NCBI RefSeq assembly: GCF_004339565.1
Contig: NZ_SMFZ01000001.1
Coordinates: 3,162,001 to 3,226,000, forward strand
DNA from: Pseudonocardia endophytica
Lineage (GTDB): Bacteria; Actinomycetota; Actinomycetes; Mycobacteriales; Pseudonocardiaceae
Direction of reading: 5' to 3'
Length of the DNA stretch: 64,000 nt
The notes below the pieces were generated by a model. It was given only the letters and a program-made list of their open reading frames with translations. It searched no databases and was not told the DNA's origin. The translations under genes were made by a program, and so were the position numbers. This document shows, in pieces, positions 1 through 7,474 of this stretch (position 1 is its first letter; every line of letters begins with the position of its first letter).

Positions 1-213
1 CTGGCCGTCGAGCTCCAGGGAGCCCTCGACGTAGGCGCCGGGGATGTTCTCGTGCATGCGGTTGATCGAGCGCAGGAACGTCGACTTCCCGCAGCCGGAC
101 GGCCCGATCAGGGCCGTGACGGTCGTCGGCTGGATCTTCAGGTTGACGTCCTCGACCGCGAGGAACGAGCCGTAGTAGATGTTCAGGCTCTTGGCGTCGA
201 TGCTCTTGCCCAT
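1..213 (-). CDS. pstB: Phosphate ABC importer ATP-binding protein PstB (partial)
   Basis: ATPase subunit of the Pst high-affinity phosphate importer; it hydrolyses ATP on the cytoplasmic face to drive transport through PstC and PstA. Only the first 71 codons are present, because the gene runs off the left edge. The visible part begins [15 protein letters not shown] and has the Walker A motif GPSGCGKST at residues 37-45, followed by LRSINRMHE, which is typical of PstB rather than of other ABC ATPases. The ATG lies 9 bases after the pstA stop, so it is the last visible gene of a leftward pstS-pstC-pstA-pstB unit. Signature, Walker B and H-loop motifs would be outside the window. Confidence 0.95.
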   Translation of the reverse strand, partial: MGKSIDAKSLNIYYGSFLAVEDVNLKIQPTTVTALIGPSGCGKSTFLRSINRMHENIPGAYVEGSLELDGQ

Positions 214-222
214 CAGGGGTCC

Positions 223-1329
223 TTATCGGGTCTTCGGCGCGAACAGGCGGGAGATGATGCGGGCGACGATGTTCAGCAGCATCACGATCAGCATCAGGAC
301 CAGGGCGGCGGTCCATGCTCTGTCGATCGACGGCTCCGGCGGGAAGCCCGGCGACTGGTACGACGTGTAGGCGAACACCGGCAGCGTGGCCATCCGGCTG
401 TCGAACGGGTTGAGGTTCACCCCGGTCGTGAAGCCGACCGCGATGAGCAGCGGTGCCGTCTCACCGATGACGCGGGCGATGGCCAGCGTGATGCCGGTGG
501 CGATACCGCCCGCGGTCGTCGGGAGGACGACCTTGACGATCGTGCGCCACTTCGGGACGCCCAGGGCGAAGGAGGCCTCGCGCAGGTCGTTCGGCACGAT
601 CTTGAGCATCTCCTCGGTGGAGCGCACCACGATCGGGATCATCAGCACGGTCAGCGCGACCGCACCGACGAACCCGAACCGGACGCCCGGCCCGAAGATC
701 ATCGCGAACAGCGCGTAGGCGAACAGACCCGCGACGATCGACGGGATGCCCGTCATGACGTCGACGAAGAACGTGATCGCCCGCGAGAGCCGGCTGTTGT
801 TGGCGTACTCGACGAGATAGATCGCGGTCAGCACACCGACCGGGATCGCCATGATCGCGGCCAGCGCGGTGATGATCAGCGTGCCCTGGATAGCGTGCAG
901 GGCACCGCCACCCGCGCCCACGACGCCGCGCATCGACTCGGTGAAGAACGCGACGTCGAAACGCGCGAAGCCGGCACTGACCACCGTCCACAGCACGGAG
1001 ACCAGCGGGATCATCGCGAGCAGGAACGCGCTGGTCACCACGATCGTGACGACGCGGTCGGCCGCCTTGCGGCCCCCCTCGACGACGCGGGAGATCACGT
1101 AGCTGACGAGCCCGTACACGATCGCCGACAGGAAGACCCACAGACCGATGCTGAAGCCGGTGGCCGCCAGCACGGCGCCGACGACGACGAGCGAGGCACC
1201 GAGGATCGCCCAGGGCGCCCACCGGGGCAGGCTGCCCTTGCGACGGAGGACCGCGGCCGGGTCCTGCGTCTGCGGGACGCTCGCGCCGGTGGAGGTCACG
1301 GTGGGGTCGCGGTCGGTTCCGGTGGACAT
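223..1329 (-). CDS. pstA: Phosphate ABC importer permease PstA
   Basis: Inner-membrane permease that pairs with PstC to form the phosphate channel. The 368-residue protein has several hydrophobic segments and a permease EAA loop (EASFALGVPKWRTIVKVVLP), which docks onto PstB, followed by the conserved ARVIGETAPLLI stretch. It is longer than the usual PstA of about 290-300 residues. The extra part is N-terminal: about 35 polar residues, then two added hydrophobic segments near residues 37-55 and 58-75, before the normal first helix. The ATG is one base downstream of the pstC stop, so the two are probably translationally coupled. Confidence 0.95.
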   Translation of the reverse strand: MSTGTDRDPTVTSTGASVPQTQDPAAVLRRKGSLPRWAPWAILGASLVVVGAVLAATGFSIGLWVFLSAIVYGLVSYVISRVVEGGRKAADRVVTIVVTSAFLLAMIPLVSVLWTVVSAGFARFDVAFFTESMRGVVGAGGGALHAIQGTLIITALAAIMAIPVGVLTAIYLVEYANNSRLSRAITFFVDVMTGIPSIVAGLFAYALFAMIFGPGVRFGFVGAVALTVLMIPIVVRSTEEMLKIVPNDLREASFALGVPKWRTIVKVVLPTTAGGIATGITLAIARVIGETAPLLIAVGFTTGVNLNPFDSRMATLPVFAYTSYQSPGFPPEPSIDRAWTAALVLMLIVMLLNIVARIISRLFAPKTR

Positions 1330-1330
1330 C

Positions 1331-2272
1331 TCAGTTCGCTCCGGAGAACTCGCGCCGGCGCTCGACGATGTAGCGCGCCAGCATGTTGACCAGCAGGGTG
1401 ATCACGAACAGCACGAGGCCGGACGCGATCAGGACGTTGACGTCGATCCCGGACGCCTCCGGGAACTGCAGGGCGATGTTGGCCGCGATCGTCGGCGGGT
1501 TCGCGACGCCGATCAGGTTGAACGTGATCGCGCCGGACGCGGACAGGATGATCGCGACGGCCATCGTCTCGCCGAGCGCGCGACCCAGGCCGAGCATGGC
1601 GCCGGAGATGATGCCGGAGCGCCCGAACGGCAGGACGGCCAGCCGGATCATCTCCCAGCGGGTGGCGCCGAGCGCGAGCGCGGCCTCCTCGTGCAGCTTC
1701 GGCGCCTGCAGGAACACCTCGCGGGTCACCGCCGTGATGATCGGCAGGATCATCACCGCCAGCACGACACCGACCACCAGCATCGTGCGGCCGGACGGCG
1801 AGGGCGGGCCGGCGAACAGCGGGATCCAGCCCAGGTAGCTGTTGAGCCACTCGAGAAGTCCGACCGAGGCGGGCGCCAGTGTGAACGCGCCCCACAGCCC
1901 GTAGACGACCGACGGCACGGCGGCCAGCAGGTCGACCACGTAGCTCAGCGTCGCCGCCACCCGGCGCGGCGCGTAGTGGCTGATGAACAGGGCCACCGCG
2001 ACCGCCAGGGGGGTCGCGATGATCAGCGCGATCAGGGCGCTGACCAGCGTTCCGAAGATGAGCGGGGCGACGTAGACGACGATGCCGCCGTCGGTCTCCG
2101 AGGCCGGGGCGACGAACGCCGGGAACGACTCGGTGAGCAGGAACGCCGCGACCCCGGCCAGTACGACGAGGATCAGGATCCCGGCGCCCTTGGCCGAGCC
2201 GGCGAAGATGCGGTCCCCGAGCTGCGTGACCGGTCTGGCGGCACGCTCGGGAGGAGCTTCTGTGGTGGTCAC
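1331..2272 (-). CDS. pstC: Phosphate ABC importer permease PstC
   Basis: Second permease subunit of the Pst phosphate importer. The 313-residue protein has about six predicted membrane helices; the first follows a short polar N-terminus. Its EAA loop reads EEAALALGATRWEMIRLAVL and is followed by GLGRALGETMAVAIIL, both typical of PstC. The GTG start is preceded on the coding strand by weak purine-rich sequence. A 131-bp gap with a strong hairpin separates it from pstS upstream, whereas pstA follows after one base, so pstC, pstA and pstB look like one tightly coupled block behind pstS. Confidence 0.95.
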   Translation of the reverse strand: MTTTEAPPERAARPVTQLGDRIFAGSAKGAGILILVVLAGVAAFLLTESFPAFVAPASETDGGIVVYVAPLIFGTLVSALIALIIATPLAVAVALFISHYAPRRVAATLSYVVDLLAAVPSVVYGLWGAFTLAPASVGLLEWLNSYLGWIPLFAGPPSPSGRTMLVVGVVLAVMILPIITAVTREVFLQAPKLHEEAALALGATRWEMIRLAVLPFGRSGIISGAMLGLGRALGETMAVAIILSASGAITFNLIGVANPPTIAANIALQFPEASGIDVNVLIASGLVLFVITLLVNMLARYIVERRREFSGAN

Positions 2273-2332
2273 AGTGGTGATCCCTGAGGGAAGAGGGTGG
2301 ACGGCCCGTGCGAGGAGACGAGCAGCCGGGAA

Positions 2333-2367
2333 GCCCGGTCGGTCACCATGGTGGCAACCGCCCGGGC
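2333..2367 (-). terminator. Hairpin between pstS and pstC (possible attenuator)
   Basis: GCCCGG (2333-2338) pairs with CCGGGC (2362-2367), CGGT (2340-2343) with ACCG (2357-2360), and the apex CACCATGGTG is itself a palindrome. No T-tract follows on the coding strand. Its place just after pstS suggests partial termination or mRNA stabilisation that keeps the binding protein more abundant than the permease subunits. That role is inference. Confidence 0.4.
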
Positions 2368-2403
2368 CTCCTGGCTAGATGACATGAGACTCAGGCAACC
2401 CGC

Positions 2404-3504
2404 TCAGCCGTTGGCGGCCTTGATCCCGTCGATGACCGGCGTGATCTGCTGACGCAGCGAGTCCGGGATCGGCGCGGCACCGGCGCTCTGCGCCGCGGCC
2501 TGCTGACCCTCCTGGCTGGTGACGTACTTCAGGAACGCCTTGGTCGTGTCGGCCTGGGCGGCGTCCGGGTACTGCCCGCAGGCGAGCAGGTAGGACACCA
2601 GGACGGCCGGGTAGGCGTTGTTCGCCGTCCGGTTCAGCGTGTAGGCGAACTGCCCCGGGTCGCCGCCCTCCTTCTTCTGCGACTCCTCGAAGATCTTCGC
2701 GGCGGCGTCGGCGGTCGGGCCGACGTAGGTGTTGCCGACCTTGAGGTTCGCCTTGCCGAGCTGCGCGGCCTGGCTCGCGTCGATGTAGCCGATCGAGCCC
2801 GCGCCCTTGCTGATCGCATCCCGGACACCGGACGTGCCCTGCGCGGCCTCGCCGCCGGCGACCGGCCACTTGTCGGCGGCCTTGTCGGTCCAGACCGAGC
2901 CGGCGGCCTTGTTCAGGTAGTCGGTGAAGTTGTTCGTGGTGCCCGAGTCGTCGGCGCGGTGCACCGGGTTGATCCGGGTGGCGGGCAGCTGGGCGCCCGG
3001 GTTGTCGGCGGCGATCTTCGGGTCGTTCCACGTGGTGATCTGGCCCTTGAAGATGCCGGCGACGGTGGCCGGCGCCAGGTTGAGCTGCTGCACGCCGGGC
3101 AGGTTGTAGGCCACCGCGATCGGGGACACGTAGTCCGGGATCTCGATCAGCTGGCCGCCGCAGCGCGTCTTGGCCTTGGCGAGCTGGTCGTCCTTGATCG
3201 CCGAGTCCGAGCCGGCGAACGCGACGCCGCCGTCGACGAACTGGGTACGGCCACCGCCGGAGCCGACGGCGTCGTAGTTGACGGTGGCGCCGTTGTTGGC
3301 ACCCTCGAAGGCCGCCTTCCACGCCTGCATGGCCGCCTGCTGGGACGTCGCACCGGCGCCGGAGATCGTGCCGGAGGCGCCACCGGAGCCGCCCGAGTCG
3401 CCGCCCTCGTTGGCAGCGCCACATCCGGCGACGAGCACGGCGCTCGCCGCTGCGACGCCGATCGCTGCGAGTCGCGCCCGGGTCGCGCGCCGCTTGGTGT
3501 TCAC
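2404..3504 (-). CDS. pstS: Phosphate-binding lipoprotein PstS
   Basis: Extracytoplasmic phosphate receptor that hands substrate to PstCAB. The 366-residue protein begins with a basic n-region (MNTKRRATRARL), a hydrophobic core and the lipobox VAGC near residue 28, so it should be lipid-anchored to the outer face of the membrane. A Gly/Ser-rich linker follows, then the PstS signature start GAGATSQQAAMQAW. The GTG start is chosen because GGAGGA lies about 8 bases upstream. It is the first gene of the pst unit, with a PHO-box-like direct repeat about 110 bases upstream, so phosphate control by a PhoP-type regulator is likely. Confidence 0.95.
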   Translation of the reverse strand: MNTKRRATRARLAAIGVAAASAVLVAGCGAANEGGDSGGSGGASGTISGAGATSQQAAMQAWKAAFEGANNGATVNYDAVGSGGGRTQFVDGGVAFAGSDSAIKDDQLAKAKTRCGGQLIEIPDYVSPIAVAYNLPGVQQLNLAPATVAGIFKGQITTWNDPKIAADNPGAQLPATRINPVHRADDSGTTNNFTDYLNKAAGSVWTDKAADKWPVAGGEAAQGTSGVRDAISKGAGSIGYIDASQAAQLGKANLKVGNTYVGPTADAAAKIFEESQKKEGGDPGQFAYTLNRTANNAYPAVLVSYLLACGQYPDAAQADTTKAFLKYVTSQEGQQAAAQSAGAAPIPDSLRQQITPVIDGIKAANG

Positions 3505-3612
3505 TGCTGGTTCCTCCGTGGTCGGCTCGGCCCATGAGCGGGCCGGACGGTGCGGCTCGGGGTGGCCGCTCGAGGCGGAACGCTAAGCGGGCACGGTGGA
3601 CACAGCGCCCAC

Positions 3613-3634
3613 GCAACATGAACGCAGAATGAAC
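3613..3634 (-). promoter_or_regulatory. PHO-box-like direct repeat upstream of pstS
   Basis: On the minus strand two adjacent 11-base units read GTTCATTCTGC and GTTCATGTTGC. They share GTTCAT and the terminal GC. This matches the known actinobacterial PHO box layout of two 11-nt direct repeat units beginning GTTCA, bound by the response regulator PhoP. The site lies 109 bases upstream of the pstS start, in the orientation expected for activation during phosphate limitation. Confidence 0.7.
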
Positions 3635-3691
3635 GGGCCCGGCAGTGTCATCGGCTTCGTCACACGGACGGCGACACCGGCTCCGGCCAGG

Positions 3692-4594
3692 TCACCGCGC
3701 GTAGTTGACGTCCGCGGCGTGCACGGTGAAACCGAGCCGTTCGTAGACCCGGACGGCCGGGCCGTTGTCCGCCTCCACGTAGAGCAGGACGGCTCCGAGT
3801 CCGCGATCGCGGAGATGCCGCAGACCGGCGAGCGTCAGCATCCGCCCGAGCCCCTTGCCGTGCGCGGCCGGATCGACCCCGAGCACGTAGACCTCGCCGA
3901 TCGCCGGCTCGCCGTCCGTGGCGGGGTGCACCTTCGTCCAGTGGTAGCCGAGCAGGCGGCCGTCACCGTCCGTGGCGAGCAGGAACCCGGCCGCGTCGAA
4001 CCAGTCCTCACCCATCCGCTCGTCGAGCTCGTGGTGCGTCCACCCGCCCTGCTCGGGATGCCAGTCGAACGCGGCGTTGTTGACGCGCAGGAACTCCTCG
4101 TCGTCGCGGCCGGCGACGAACGAACGCAGCGTGACGCCGTCCGGAAGGTGCACCTCGGGCAGCGGGTCCCCGCCCTCCAGGGGACGGCGCATCTGCCAGA
4201 GCACCCGGTCGCGCCGGTATCCCCGCCGTTCGGCCAGGTGGGCCGCGGCCGGCAGGTCGCCGTGCGCCCAGATCCGCGGGCCGCCGTCGACGTCGTCGCC
4301 GCCGACGAGCGACTCGAGCACGGCGGCCAGCTCGCCGCCGGTGCCCTTCCCGCGGGCGTCCGGGTGCACGACCATCTCGGCGTACCCGTCGTCGAGCTGG
4401 GCGTAGCCGACGACGCCGTCCGGGCCGCCGGACACGACGTGCCGGAGCCCGTCGCGCTCGTCGGTGCCGCGCAGGTTCAGCAGGAACTGCTCGGACAGCG
4501 GCGGCGTGCCGTCGGTCCTGGTCGCGTCGTCCAGCAGAGCGGAGACCTGCTCGCGGACGTCCGGGGCGAGCCGGTCCGACACCTGCGGTTGCAC
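3692..4594 (-). CDS. mshD: Mycothiol synthase MshD
   Basis: Acetyl-CoA:Cys-GlcN-Ins N-acetyltransferase, the last step of mycothiol biosynthesis in the cytoplasm. The 300-residue length and two tandem GNAT domains fit MshD. The C-terminal domain has the acetyl-CoA pyrophosphate loop (VLGVDPAAHGKGLGRML) and the end segment YVEADNGPAVRVYERLGF; the N-terminal domain carries a related VVHPDARGKGTGGEL. The GTG start is used. It lies 21 bases downstream of glnR on the same strand, and the order glnR-mshD-pst is also known from mycobacteria. Its presence marks the organism as a mycothiol-producing actinobacterium. Confidence 0.93.
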   Translation of the reverse strand: MQPQVSDRLAPDVREQVSALLDDATRTDGTPPLSEQFLLNLRGTDERDGLRHVVSGGPDGVVGYAQLDDGYAEMVVHPDARGKGTGGELAAVLESLVGGDDVDGGPRIWAHGDLPAAAHLAERRGYRRDRVLWQMRRPLEGGDPLPEVHLPDGVTLRSFVAGRDDEEFLRVNNAAFDWHPEQGGWTHHELDERMGEDWFDAAGFLLATDGDGRLLGYHWTKVHPATDGEPAIGEVYVLGVDPAAHGKGLGRMLTLAGLRHLRDRGLGAVLLYVEADNGPAVRVYERLGFTVHAADVNYAR

Positions 4595-4615
4595 GAGGGC
4601 GACCTTAACCCGGCC

Positions 4616-5374
4616 TCAGACCGCCCCTTGTCCCACCTCGGGTCCGCGGTCGTCGGCGGCCGAGTCGCCGGCGTCGAGATCAGGGTCGGGCGGAGCGGTC
4701 ATCCCGTTGCGCGACGGGCGGACGAACTTGTACCCGACGTTGCGCACGGTGCCGATCATCTGTTCGTGCTCGCCGCCGAGCTTGGCCCGCAGCCGCCGGA
4801 CGTGGACGTCCACGGTGCGGGTGCCGCCGAAGAAGTCGTAGCCCCAGACCTCCTGCAGCAGCTGCGCGCGGGTGAAGACCCGGCCTGCGTGCTGCGCGAG
4901 GTACTTGAGCAGCTCGAACTCCTTGTAGGTCAGCTCGAGCAGCCGCCCGCGCAGGCGCGCGGAGTAGGTCGCCTCGTCGATCACCAGCTCGCCGAGCACG
5001 AGCGCCCCGCCGCCGGAGTTCGCCTCGTTCCCCGGACGGGAGCGCAGCAGCCGCAGGCGGGCGTCGATCTCCGCGGGGCCGGTGTCCGGCAGCAGGATCT
5101 CGTCCACGACCCACTCGCCGGACACGGCGACCAGCCCGCCCTCGTTCAGCACGGCGACGACCGGAACGTCCGTCCCGGTGCTGCCGAGCAGCCGGCACAG
5201 GCTGCGGGCCGCGACGAGATCGGTGCGCGCGTCGACGAGCACGGCGTCGTGCGGGCCGGCGTCCAGCAGCGCGGCCACCTCGGGGGCGGCCGTCCGGACA
5301 CCGTGCGGGAGCAGGGCAAGTGACGGGAGCACGGACGCGGGGTCGGACACGGTGGTCAGCAGGAGCAGTTCCAT
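4616..5374 (-). CDS. glnR: GlnR-type nitrogen response regulator
   Basis: OmpR-family transcription factor, probably the global nitrogen regulator GlnR. The receiver-like domain (about 1-120) begins [20 protein letters not shown] and includes [17 protein letters not shown]; the cluster of acidic phosphorylation residues is poorly conserved, as in the atypical GlnR receivers. The C-terminal winged helix (about 140-225) has [20 protein letters not shown] and [20 protein letters not shown] polar tail of about 25 residues follows. The ATG is preceded by AGGAGGAG. It is divergent from the lmeA-like gene and upstream of mshD. The same arrangement in mycobacteria (Rv0817c-Rv0819) supports the name; the sequence alone shows only an OmpR-type regulator. 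Confidence 0.88.
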   Translation of the reverse strand: MELLLLTTVSDPASVLPSLALLPHGVRTAAPEVAALLDAGPHDAVLVDARTDLVAARSLCRLLGSTGTDVPVVAVLNEGGLVAVSGEWVVDEILLPDTGPAEIDARLRLLRSRPGNEANSGGGALVLGELVIDEATYSARLRGRLLELTYKEFELLKYLAQHAGRVFTRAQLLQEVWGYDFFGGTRTVDVHVRRLRAKLGGEHEQMIGTVRNVGYKFVRPSRNGMTAPPDPDLDAGDSAADDRGPEVGQGAV

Positions 5375-5554
5375 GACTCCTCCTCTCGATACGTGGACGA
5401 TACCCCGCCGTCATCCGCTGGTCAGCGGAGCGCGGCGCAGCTCACGCGAAAATGGTTGATCGATACTCCATATCGGTTCAGAGACGCCCGCCCGCAGGCC
5501 CTCCGAGCGGCTTCTCTACCGTTCGAGGGGTTACGGGTTCCGGCTGGAGGTCAC

Positions 5555-6361
5555 GTGAGGCGTCTGATCGTCGCCGTCGTCGTGCTCGTCGGGCTGCTCG
5601 TCGTCGCCGACTTCTCGGCCGCGGCCGCCGCCGAGTCGACGATCTCGCGCCAGATGCGCGACCGGCTCTCGCTGCCGGAGGACCCGTCGGTCCGGGTCAA
5701 CGGCGTCTCGTTCCTCGCCCAGGCCGCGACCGGCCGCTACCGGTCGGTGGACGTGTCGATGGAGCGCCTGCCCGTCGGGTCGCTGCGATCCCGCGCGGTC
5801 GAGGTGAAGATCCACGACCTGCGCGCGCCGTGGTCCGAGCTGACCGGCTCGGCCCCGGCCCCCCGGTTCCGGGCCACCGACGCCCGCAGCGTCGTCACGA
5901 TCGGCTCCGGCGACGTCATGCGGATGGTGCCCCGTTCCACGCAGCTGTCGCTGGCCACGGTCGACGCGAACGACATCGACGAGATCGTGCTCGACGGCGG
6001 CGACCCGACGCTGCGCGGCCTGGATCCGCGCAACGCGGCACTGCTCACCGCGACGATGACGGTGCGCGGCGTCGAGCAGCCGGTCGAGGTGCTGACGGCG
6101 TTGCAGGTCACGAACGACGGGCTGATCCGCCTGACTCCGCGCGACGTCCGTCTGACCGGCGGCGACGACCTCACGGCTGCCGAGACCGCCGCCCTGACCA
6201 GGACGTTCTCCCTGCTCATCGACCCGGGCAAGCTGCCGTTCCGGGTGACCCCGACGACGCTGCGGGTCGACTCCGACGGCGCGCTGGAGCTCTCCGGCCA
6301 GGTCAAGGATCTGATCGTCGGCGAGGGCGACCGATCATCGTCGTCGAGCGCGCAGGGCTGA
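5555..6361 (+). CDS. lmeA: LmeA-like DUF2993 protein
   Basis: Exported or membrane-anchored DUF2993 protein of 268 residues. Residues 3-24 (LIVAVVVLVGLLVVADFSAA) form an uncleaved anchor or signal peptide, and the rest is a periplasmic domain with alternating beta segments. The mycobacterial relative LmeA (Rv0817c) binds phospholipid and is needed for mannan elongation of lipomannan, so a cell-envelope role is likely. The GTG start is chosen over upstream in-frame codons because GGAGG ends 4 bases before it and the hydrophobic segment then begins at once. The gene diverges from glnR and is followed after 5 bases by the thioredoxin-like gene. Confidence 0.8.
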   Translation: MRRLIVAVVVLVGLLVVADFSAAAAAESTISRQMRDRLSLPEDPSVRVNGVSFLAQAATGRYRSVDVSMERLPVGSLRSRAVEVKIHDLRAPWSELTGSAPAPRFRATDARSVVTIGSGDVMRMVPRSTQLSLATVDANDIDEIVLDGGDPTLRGLDPRNAALLTATMTVRGVEQPVEVLTALQVTNDGLIRLTPRDVRLTGGDDLTAAETAALTRTFSLLIDPGKLPFRVTPTTLRVDSDGALELSGQVKDLIVGEGDRSSSSSAQG

Positions 6362-6366
6362 GCCGG

Positions 6367-6780
6367 ATGAGCGTCGCGGGCGTCGCCACGGTCCTGGTCG
6401 TCGTGCTCGTCGTCGGCGTCGTGGGTGTGCTGCTGCGCCGGCGGTCCGGACGGGTGCGCACGCCGTCGGACCGCGGGGTCGACGGCTGGTCGCTCGCCGG
6501 CGTGCAACCGGGCACCGACGACCGGTTCCTGCTGCTGCAGCTGTCGTCGCCGGTCTGCGCACCGTGCCGGACGACGGCGGGGGTGCTCGCCGGCATGGCG
6601 GCGGGCGATCCCGGCATGCGGCACGTCGAGGTCGACGTCGCCGAACGGGTCGACGTCGCCCGCGCGCTCGGCGTGATGAGCACCCCGACGACGGTCGCGT
6701 TCGGCCGGGACGGCGCCGAGCTCCTGCGGGTGTCCGGCGTGCCGAGCGCCGACGAGCTGCGGAGCGCGCTGGCCGGGTGA
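6367..6780 (+). CDS. Membrane-anchored thioredoxin-like protein
   Basis: Predicted thiol-disulfide oxidoreductase of 137 residues. An N-terminal membrane helix (about 4-23, rich in Val) is followed by a basic RRRSGR stretch and a thioredoxin fold with the redox motif CAPC, giving SSPVCAPCRTTAG, and the cis-proline segment GVMSTPTTVAF. The basic residues after the helix suggest that the catalytic domain stays on the cytoplasmic side, but this is uncertain. It starts 5 bases after the lmeA-like gene and is likely co-transcribed. The position matches thiX (Rv0816c) of mycobacteria, next to sulfur-metabolism genes. Substrate unknown. Confidence 0.85.
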   Translation: MSVAGVATVLVVVLVVGVVGVLLRRRSGRVRTPSDRGVDGWSLAGVQPGTDDRFLLLQLSSPVCAPCRTTAGVLAGMAAGDPGMRHVEVDVAERVDVARALGVMSTPTTVAFGRDGAELLRVSGVPSADELRSALAG

Positions 6781-6825
6781 CCGAGCGCGCACCCGCCGTC
6801 GGTGCCGTTGACCGGTCATTTCGGT

Positions 6826-6831
6826 TACGAT
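6826..6831 (+). promoter_or_regulatory. -10 element of the sulfur-operon leader transcript
   Basis: TACGAT fits the actinobacterial TANNNT -10 consensus. It ends 7 bases before the GTG of the leader peptide, so transcription should begin at or next to that GTG and the leader would be translated from a leaderless mRNA. TTGACC at 6808-6813 is too close (12-base spacing) to be a standard -35 partner. Confidence 0.55.
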
Positions 6832-6838
6832 CGCGCCC

Positions 6839-6913
6839 GTGAACTGGCCGCTGACCCGACGTCGCACAGTCGATCTGTGCCGTCTGGCCGGCTGCCTGTG
6901 TCGGGCGTCCTGA
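6839..6913 (+). CDS. Cysteine-rich attenuator leader peptide (24 aa)
   Basis: A 25-codon reading frame starting GTG encodes MNWPLTRRRTVDLCRLAG followed by CLCRAS. Cys codons are at positions 14, 19 and 21 (6878, 6893, 6899). The RRRxVDLCR core resembles small leader peptides known upstream of sulfur-metabolism genes in actinobacteria, where slow decoding of Cys codons under cysteine shortage raises translation of the genes behind. It is the first frame of the transcript carrying DUF4395, sulfurtransferase and DUF1416. It is too short for automatic gene calls and has no Shine-Dalgarno, in keeping with leaderless initiation. The peptide itself probably has no function. Confidence 0.75.
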   Translation: MNWPLTRRRTVDLCRLAGCLCRAS

Positions 6914-6957
6914 CCCCAGGACCTCCGCGGCGTCCTGCCGCGCCCCGACTCCAGGAG
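6907..6957 (+). promoter_or_regulatory. Four-segment translational attenuator controlling DUF4395 and downstream genes
   Basis: Four short segments can pair in two exclusive ways. Segment 1 is GTCCTG (6907-6912, overlapping the leader stop), segment 2 CAGGAC (6917-6922), segment 3 GTCCTG (6932-6937) and segment 4 CAGGAG (6952-6957), which is the Shine-Dalgarno of the 6965 gene. Pairing 1:2 (loop ACCC) plus 3:4 hides the Shine-Dalgarno; pairing 2:3 frees it. A ribosome paused at Cys codons 19-21 would cover segment 1 and favour 2:3, so low cysteine should turn the operon on. The pairings are visible; the regulation is inferred. Confidence 0.65.
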
Positions 6958-6964
6958 CGAGTTC

Positions 6965-7426
6965 ATGTCCGTCACGGACCCCGGACCCGTGCGCGCCGAG
7001 CTCCGGCTCGACCCACGTGGCGTCCGGTTCTCCGCCGCGGTGACGTCGGTCGTCCTCGTGCTGGTACTGATCAGCTCGAGCGGCTGGCTCGCGGCGGCAC
7101 AGGCCGTCGTGTTCGCCGTCGCCTCCGTCGCCGGTATGCGGTTCGCCCCCTACGGCGTCCTGTACCGGTTCCTCGTCGCGCCCCGGCTGGGTCCGCCCGC
7201 CGAGCGCGAGGACGCCGCCCCGGTCCGCTTCTCGCAGACCGTCGGGCTGGTCTTCACGGTCGTCGCCGCGGCCGGCTACCTGTCCGGGCTCACCGTGCTC
7301 GGACTCGTCGCCACGGCGTTCGCACTGGTGGCGGCCCTGTTGAACGCGGTCTTCGGCTTCTGCCTCGGCTGCGAGATGTACGCCCTGCTGGCCCGGCTGC
7401 GCGCGCCGCGCGCGTCCGGTGCCTGA
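6965..7426 (+). CDS. DUF4395 membrane protein
   Basis: Integral membrane protein of 153 residues and unknown activity. It has about four hydrophobic helices, two near residues 22-55 and two near 85-125, and ends with the DUF4395 hallmark FGFCLGCEMY, whose two cysteines probably act in thiol or sulfur chemistry. It is the first full gene behind the cysteine leader peptide and precedes the sulfurtransferase, with a 48-base gap, so a part in sulfur handling is reasonable. AGGAG lies 7 bases before the ATG and is the Shine-Dalgarno caught in the proposed RNA switch. Confidence 0.85.
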   Translation: MSVTDPGPVRAELRLDPRGVRFSAAVTSVVLVLVLISSSGWLAAAQAVVFAVASVAGMRFAPYGVLYRFLVAPRLGPPAEREDAAPVRFSQTVGLVFTVVAAAGYLSGLTVLGLVATAFALVAALLNAVFGFCLGCEMYALLARLRAPRASGA

Positions 7427-7474
7427 GCAGACGACGACCCCGTACCCGCACAACCATCTGGGAGCAATCGCATC

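Noticed and set aside
3596-5323. A 575-codon plus-strand frame over mshD and glnR
   Set aside because: It mirrors two convincing minus-strand genes and its composition is that of an antisense shadow.
6808-6831. Standard -35/-10 promoter formed by TTGACC and TACGAT
   Set aside because: The spacing is 12 bases, too short for a normal promoter. Only the -10 element is kept.
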